In this document: piece after piece, positions 60,852 through 64,000 of the stretch | How positions within the stretch are numbered: the first letter of the stretch is position 1 | How the letters are laid out: every line of letters begins with the position of its first letter | Assembly (NCBI RefSeq): GCF_000244895.1 | Contig: NZ_CM001441.1 | Location: forward strand, 992,001-1,056,000 | From: Desulfosporosinus youngiae DSM 17734 | GTDB lineage: Bacteria; Bacillota; Desulfitobacteriia; Desulfitobacteriales; Desulfitobacteriaceae | Length of the DNA stretch: 64,000 nt | Direction of reading: 5' to 3' | Notes under the pieces: model-generated | What the model was told of the DNA's origin: nothing | Seen by the model: the letters and a program-made list of their open reading frames with translations, nothing else | The model's database searches: none | Made by a program: the position numbers and the translations under genes

Positions 60852-61670
60852 ATGGCTAAAGCAATCAATGCTATGTATTTTAGCCCCACAGAAACTACTA
60901 AAAAAGTGGTATTGAGAATTGCAGAGAACATTTCAGAGAGTATGCAGAGTGGAACAACTATCAAAACAATTGATTTTACACTGCCGGATGTTAGAAAAGA
61001 ACCGGTGTCGTTCACAAAGGATGATATCCTGGTTTTAGGGATTCCGGTTTACGCAGGTAGGGTTCCCAATATATTATTGAACTATTTGAGCTCAATAAAG
61101 GGCAATGATTCATTGGCGATCGCAGTCGTTCTTTATGGAAACAGAAATTATGACGATGCTTTAATTGAACTAAACGATATTCTTGTACTAAACGGTTTCA
61201 AAGTTGTAGCCGGCGGGGCATTTATTGGTGAACACTCATTTTCGAAAATACTTGCCAAAGATAGACCAGATGAAAAAGATATGGCAATTGCAACTAATTT
61301 TGCCGGGCAAATATCAACAAAACTTAAAACTCAAGATGATATTCGAACGGTTAATGTCAAAGGGAATTCGCCGTACCGAAGCTATTACAAGCCTAAAAAT
61401 AAAGAAGGCCAGCCTGTTGATATTAGAAAGGTTACTCCTAAAACCAATAGTGATTGTACGGATTGTAAGATTTGTGTAAGTGTTTGTCCGATGGGTTCTA
61501 TCGATTATGAAGATGTCTTTAAACTAAATGGAATATGTATCAAATGTGGTGCTTGTATTAAAAAATGTCCCGCTCATGCAAAGTATTATGATAGTGAAGA
61601 TTATCTAAGACATAAATATGAGTTGGAAATTGAATTTGCTTCCCGAAGAGAACCGGAGTTATTCCTGTAA
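60852..61670 (+). CDS. EFR1-type flavodoxin-ferredoxin protein
   Basis: An N-terminal flavodoxin-like domain (~1-150: AMYFSPTETTKKVV, GIPVYAGRVPN) is fused to a C-terminal two-cluster ferredoxin (CTDCKICVSVCP and CIKCGACIKKCP). 272 residues. Electron carrier common in strict anaerobes; partner unknown. The ATG at 60852 has AGGAGG six bases upstream; the frame reaches back to 60762 without a site. Confidence 0.9.
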   Translation: MAKAINAMYFSPTETTKKVVLRIAENISESMQSGTTIKTIDFTLPDVRKEPVSFTKDDILVLGIPVYAGRVPNILLNYLSSIKGNDSLAIAVVLYGNRNYDDALIELNDILVLNGFKVVAGGAFIGEHSFSKILAKDRPDEKDMAIATNFAGQISTKLKTQDDIRTVNVKGNSPYRSYYKPKNKEGQPVDIRKVTPKTNSDCTDCKICVSVCPMGSIDYEDVFKLNGICIKCGACIKKCPAHAKYYDSEDYLRHKYELEIEFASRREPELFL

Positions 61671-61778
61671 CTATCAGAACACTCCTAGGTGTCAGACATT
61701 TCGCTTTAGTTTTTGTATGGTAACACTAAGTTATTATGATATAATTTTAGAATAGTTATTATTTGGAGATGATACATA

Positions 61779-62177
61779 GTGGTTAGAGTCGCAGATCTGG
61801 AGAAAGGTAATTATTGGAGACATCTTGGCATGTCAACTATCGTTGGTGCCGATGGAATAACTCGAGTACAATTAACAGTTAGTGATGAATTATTGCAGTT
61901 TTATGGAAATCTGCATGGAGGGGTTATAGCTTCTATCCTTGATTCAGCCATCGCAATAGCGGTTAATCAACAATTAGATCCGGAAGAAGGTGCGACCACC
62001 GTGGAACTTAAGATCAATTATTTGCGTGCAATAAGTGAAGGAACTCTTTGGGGCGAAGGAAAGGTGATCAAAAAAGGCAGAAACCTTGTGGTTGCCCAAG
62101 GTGAAATAAAGAACGATACAGGTGAAATACTGGCCATAGGCACTGCGACATTCATGGTCAAGCAAATGACTCGATAG
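61779..62177 (+). CDS. PaaI-type hotdog-fold thioesterase
   Basis: A 132-residue single hotdog domain. The FYGNLHGGVIASILDSAIAIAVN helix with its HGG motif is the PaaI/4HBT signature, followed by the LKINYLRAISEGTLWGEGKV strands. It should hydrolyse an acyl-CoA; substrate unknown. The GTG at 61779 has GGAGA ten bases ahead. A terminator separates it from birA. Confidence 0.88.
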   Translation: MVRVADLEKGNYWRHLGMSTIVGADGITRVQLTVSDELLQFYGNLHGGVIASILDSAIAIAVNQQLDPEEGATTVELKINYLRAISEGTLWGEGKVIKKGRNLVVAQGEIKNDTGEILAIGTATFMVKQMTR

Positions 62178-62192
62178 TTCACGACTACGTGA

Positions 62193-62238
62193 AAAGCGTG
62201 ACAAGGGGACATGAAAAGCTGTTCCCTTGTCACTTTTA
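62193..62238 (+). terminator. Terminator-like hairpin with REP-like core
   Basis: GTGACAAGGGGAC (62198-62210) pairs with GTTCCCTTGTCAC (62221-62233), flanked by AAAAGC and TTTT. The arm shares the GACA-R-GGGGA core with palindromes at 32175 and 63375. Confidence 0.75.
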
Positions 62239-62261
62239 TAATATCAAGGGGGTGAAGATAA

Positions 62262-63242
62262 ATGGCTATGCGCGAAGCAGTATTGCAGGCCTTAAAAGAA
62301 AAAAATGGAGAATGGCTTTCGGGAGAAATGTTAAGTGAAAGCTTAAAAGTATCTCGCACGACCGTCTGGAATCAGATTAAAGCGTTGCTCGCAGAGGGAT
62401 ATGAAGTGGAATCATCCCCTAGAAAGGGCTATCGCCTTAGTTCTCCTCCGGATATACTGTCACCTGCGGAAGTTTGTCCCGGATTGACAGCGGAGGTATT
62501 TGGCCGGAAGGAGTATTTATATTACCAGGAAATTGATTCTACTAATAGCCAAGCCAAAGCATTAGCCTCCAAAGGGTACCCTGAGGGAACCCTGGTAGTT
62601 GCGGATATGCAGACGGCTGGGCGGGGGCGCCGCGGGCGGAGTTGGTACTCTCCGGGAAGCCAGGGTATATATATGTCCATAATTCTGCGGCCGGTCTTAC
62701 CATTGAAGGAAATTTCCCGTATATCTCTCTTAGTCGCTGTGGCTGTAGCCGAAACACTGGCAGAGGAACTAAATTTGCCGGCCTGCATTAAGTGGCCTAA
62801 CGATATATTAATAGACAACAAAAAAATTGCGGGTATCCTGTCCGAAGTGGTAACTGACATGGACGGTATAGAATACATCGTCGTCGGAATCGGTTTAAAT
62901 ATAAACAATCAACCGCAGGACTTTCCCAGCGATTTTCGTACGCCCGCTACCTCTGCGATGGCTGAAGACCGGTGTCTCGTTTCCCGGGTCAAGGTACTCC
63001 AAGGTCTGCTGGCAAGGTTAGAAAGCCATTATTTAGACTTACTGGCAGGCAGGTTTGCAGGCACCCTTGAAAAAGGGAAAAGTCTGTCGGTAGTAATCGG
63101 ACAAGAGCTAAAATTAGATACAATTAATGGTGTTCTTCAGGGTCAGGCCGTCGATATTGATGATCATGGATTTCTCCTGCTTCGGGATCAATCGGGCATT
63201 ATCCACACTATAATGTCTGGTGAGATAACAATCCTATCTTAA
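62262..63242 (+). CDS. birA: Biotin-protein ligase and biotin repressor
   Basis: Bifunctional. An N-terminal winged helix (~residues 3-60: LSGEMLSESLKVSRTTVWNQIKAL) binds operators when biotinoyl-AMP is bound. The ligase core has GRGRRGRSW at 120-128 and KWPNDI, and attaches biotin to carboxylase subunits. 326 residues. The ATG at 62262 follows GGGGGTG. A matching BirA operator lies 34 bases after its stop, in front of bioY. Confidence 0.96.
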   Translation: MAMREAVLQALKEKNGEWLSGEMLSESLKVSRTTVWNQIKALLAEGYEVESSPRKGYRLSSPPDILSPAEVCPGLTAEVFGRKEYLYYQEIDSTNSQAKALASKGYPEGTLVVADMQTAGRGRRGRSWYSPGSQGIYMSIILRPVLPLKEISRISLLVAVAVAETLAEELNLPACIKWPNDILIDNKKIAGILSEVVTDMDGIEYIVVGIGLNINNQPQDFPSDFRTPATSAMAEDRCLVSRVKVLQGLLARLESHYLDLLAGRFAGTLEKGKSLSVVIGQELKLDTINGVLQGQAVDIDDHGFLLLRDQSGIIHTIMSGEITILS

Positions 63243-63275
63243 TCCCAATTCTCAATAAATCGGGCACTGGTGATA

Positions 63276-63329
63276 TGTCAACCTAATATTGGATTTATGG
63301 TTGACAATGAAAATGGATAACATTATAAT
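63276..63329 (+). promoter_or_regulatory. BirA operator overlapping the bioY promoter
   Basis: TGTCAACC (63276-63283) and GGTTGACA (63299-63306) form a perfect dyad with a 15-base spacer, the BirA-box pattern. The right half contains TTGACA (63301-63306), the -35 of a consensus promoter with TATAAT at 63324-63329 (17-base spacer). Bound BirA would exclude polymerase. Confidence 0.88.
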
Positions 63330-63374
63330 TATGGCAAGATATACCGTTACTCAAAACTATGAAATTCAAGAGTC

Positions 63375-63421
63375 ACAGGGGACTTGCGACAGGGGAAAGT
63401 TTTCTGTCGCAAGTCCCCTGT
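63375..63421. repeat. 18-bp perfect palindrome in the bioY leader
   Basis: Arms 63375-63392 and 63404-63421 (ACAGGGGACTTGCGACAG) around an 11-base loop. No T-tract. It is transcribed in the bioY leader, 26 bases before the start codon, and shares its core with two other intergenic palindromes in the window. Confidence 0.8.
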
Positions 63422-63447
63422 CGTCTTATGGAGAGGAGATTAAGAAG

Positions 63448-63984
63448 ATGGATGAAACTAATAATTCTTTACGGCGCATGGTCTACGCCGCTATGTTCGG
63501 GGCCTTGACGGCAATCGGTTCCTTAATAGTCATCCCCTTGCAGCCATTGCCCATTACCCTGCAGACGCTTTTTACAGGTTTGGCAGGGGTTCTGTTGGGT
63601 GGGGCTACAGGTGCGTTGAGCCAGATCGTTTACGTACTTTTGGGTGTAATCGGTTTACCCGTCTTTGCCGGTGGTAAAGCTGGTCTTGGGACGCTGATGG
63701 GTCCTACCGGCGGTTACCTGATTGGCTTTATTATAGGAGCTTACGTAATCGGTAAACTCGTTGAAGCAAGGAAGGAACCGGGTTTAGTATGGTTAGGATT
63801 TTCCTTGGTTGTAGGAAATCTAGTGATTTATGCCTTAGGAGTTGCACAGCTTTCGTTTGTTGCACACTTATCCGTAGCAAAGGCCTTGATGGTAGGTGTA
63901 GTACCTTTTATAATTGGTGATCTTCTCAAGCTAGTGGCTACTGTTTTGATCTCCCTTAAATTACGTAATATTATTAAACGATAG
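63448..63984 (+). CDS. bioY: Biotin transporter substrate-binding subunit BioY
   Basis: S component of an ECF-type importer. Six membrane helices and the start MVYAAMFGALTAIGSLIVIPLQPLPITLQTLF, then LLGVIGLPVFAGGKAGLGTLMGPTGGYLIGF. 178 residues from the ATG at 63448, which has GAGAGGAG upstream; a longer frame runs through the palindrome and is rejected. Repressed by BirA through the operator at 63276. Confidence 0.95.
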   Translation: MDETNNSLRRMVYAAMFGALTAIGSLIVIPLQPLPITLQTLFTGLAGVLLGGATGALSQIVYVLLGVIGLPVFAGGKAGLGTLMGPTGGYLIGFIIGAYVIGKLVEARKEPGLVWLGFSLVVGNLVIYALGVAQLSFVAHLSVAKALMVGVVPFIIGDLLKLVATVLISLKLRNIIKR

Positions 63985-63993
63985 GGAGCGGTC

Positions 63994-64000
63994 ATGATCA
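63994..64000 (+). CDS. Start of a following gene (partial)
   Basis: AGGGAG followed by ATGATC at the window edge, ten bases after the bioY stop, looks like the start of the next gene in the biotin operon. Only two codons are visible. A type III pantothenate kinase (coaX) often follows birA in Clostridia, but nothing here can confirm it. Confidence 0.3.

Overview
The window reads as chromosome from an endospore-forming, anaerobic, low-to-mid GC Firmicute. The closest fit is the Desulfosporosinus/Desulfitobacterium part of the Peptococcales. The basis is sporulation genes (ytfJ, spmA, spmB, spoIVA), many TTG/GTG starts behind strong AGGAGG sites, an IspH-ribosomal S1 fusion typical of Clostridia, and ferredoxin-like, glycolate/lactate oxidase and sigma-54-controlled acid-catabolism genes. 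Genus assignment is inference from gene content and order, not from a search.

Layout. 1-4.4 kb: the tail of an acyl-CoA dehydratase activase, a metal P-type ATPase behind a textbook promoter carrying CsoR-type dyads, and lysA. 4.5-9.7 kb: an LCP cell-wall protein, PspC-type membrane proteins and a DHH-CBS-tRNA nucleotidyltransferase fusion. 9.7-19.2 kb: a mostly co-directional cluster (M50 protease, trpS, scpA-scpB, DUF2953-ytfJ, spmA-spmB, two glycosyltransferases, rluB), interrupted by one opposite-strand DUF4474 gene. 19.2-24.2 kb: two uncharacterised proteins, then a glcD-glcF oxidase pair and its probable GntR/FadR regulator, with a candidate operator at the promoter. 24.2-24.75 kb: a GC-rich, strongly foldable non-coding element. 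24.75-28.1 kb: a multi-cluster ferredoxin-like protein, a small AhpD-like protein, a HI0933-type flavoprotein and a secreted protein.

28.1-37.1 kb is the aromatic amino acid region and holds the most interesting signal. A HutP-family protein (HutP is an RNA-binding antiterminator in Bacillus) heads an operon with aroH and a short aroF. A second aroF carrying an N-terminal regulatory domain heads aroF-tyrA-aroA, followed by azlCD. Both leaders contain an intrinsic terminator and near-identical copies of an 11-base element (TAG N ATGG CAG). Copies also overlap the start codon of the HutP-like gene and sit just ahead of the second aroF ribosome site. Together these suggest an undescribed HutP-like RNA-based control circuit for DAHP synthesis. 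A KhtUT-type potassium/proton antiporter lies between the two loci.

37.2-46.7 kb: a catabolic island with an acyl-CoA dehydrogenase, a sodium:solute symporter, a CoA-transferase, a soluble chemoreceptor-like protein, a PAS-AAA-Fis sigma-54 activator and an amidohydrolase, with a candidate -24/-12 promoter in front. 47-58.8 kb: housekeeping (HAD phosphatase, CPBP protease, cmk-plsC-ispH/S1, a SEDS protein, DUF512, der-plsY-gpsA). 58.9-64 kb: spoIVA with a candidate sigma-E promoter, an EFR1-type ferredoxin, a thioesterase, and birA-bioY with a BirA operator overlapping the -35 of a consensus promoter.

Several long intergenic palindromes share a GACA-R-GGGGA core and look like a dispersed REP-like repeat. 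No tRNA, rRNA, CRISPR array, intact insertion sequence or phage gene was recognised.
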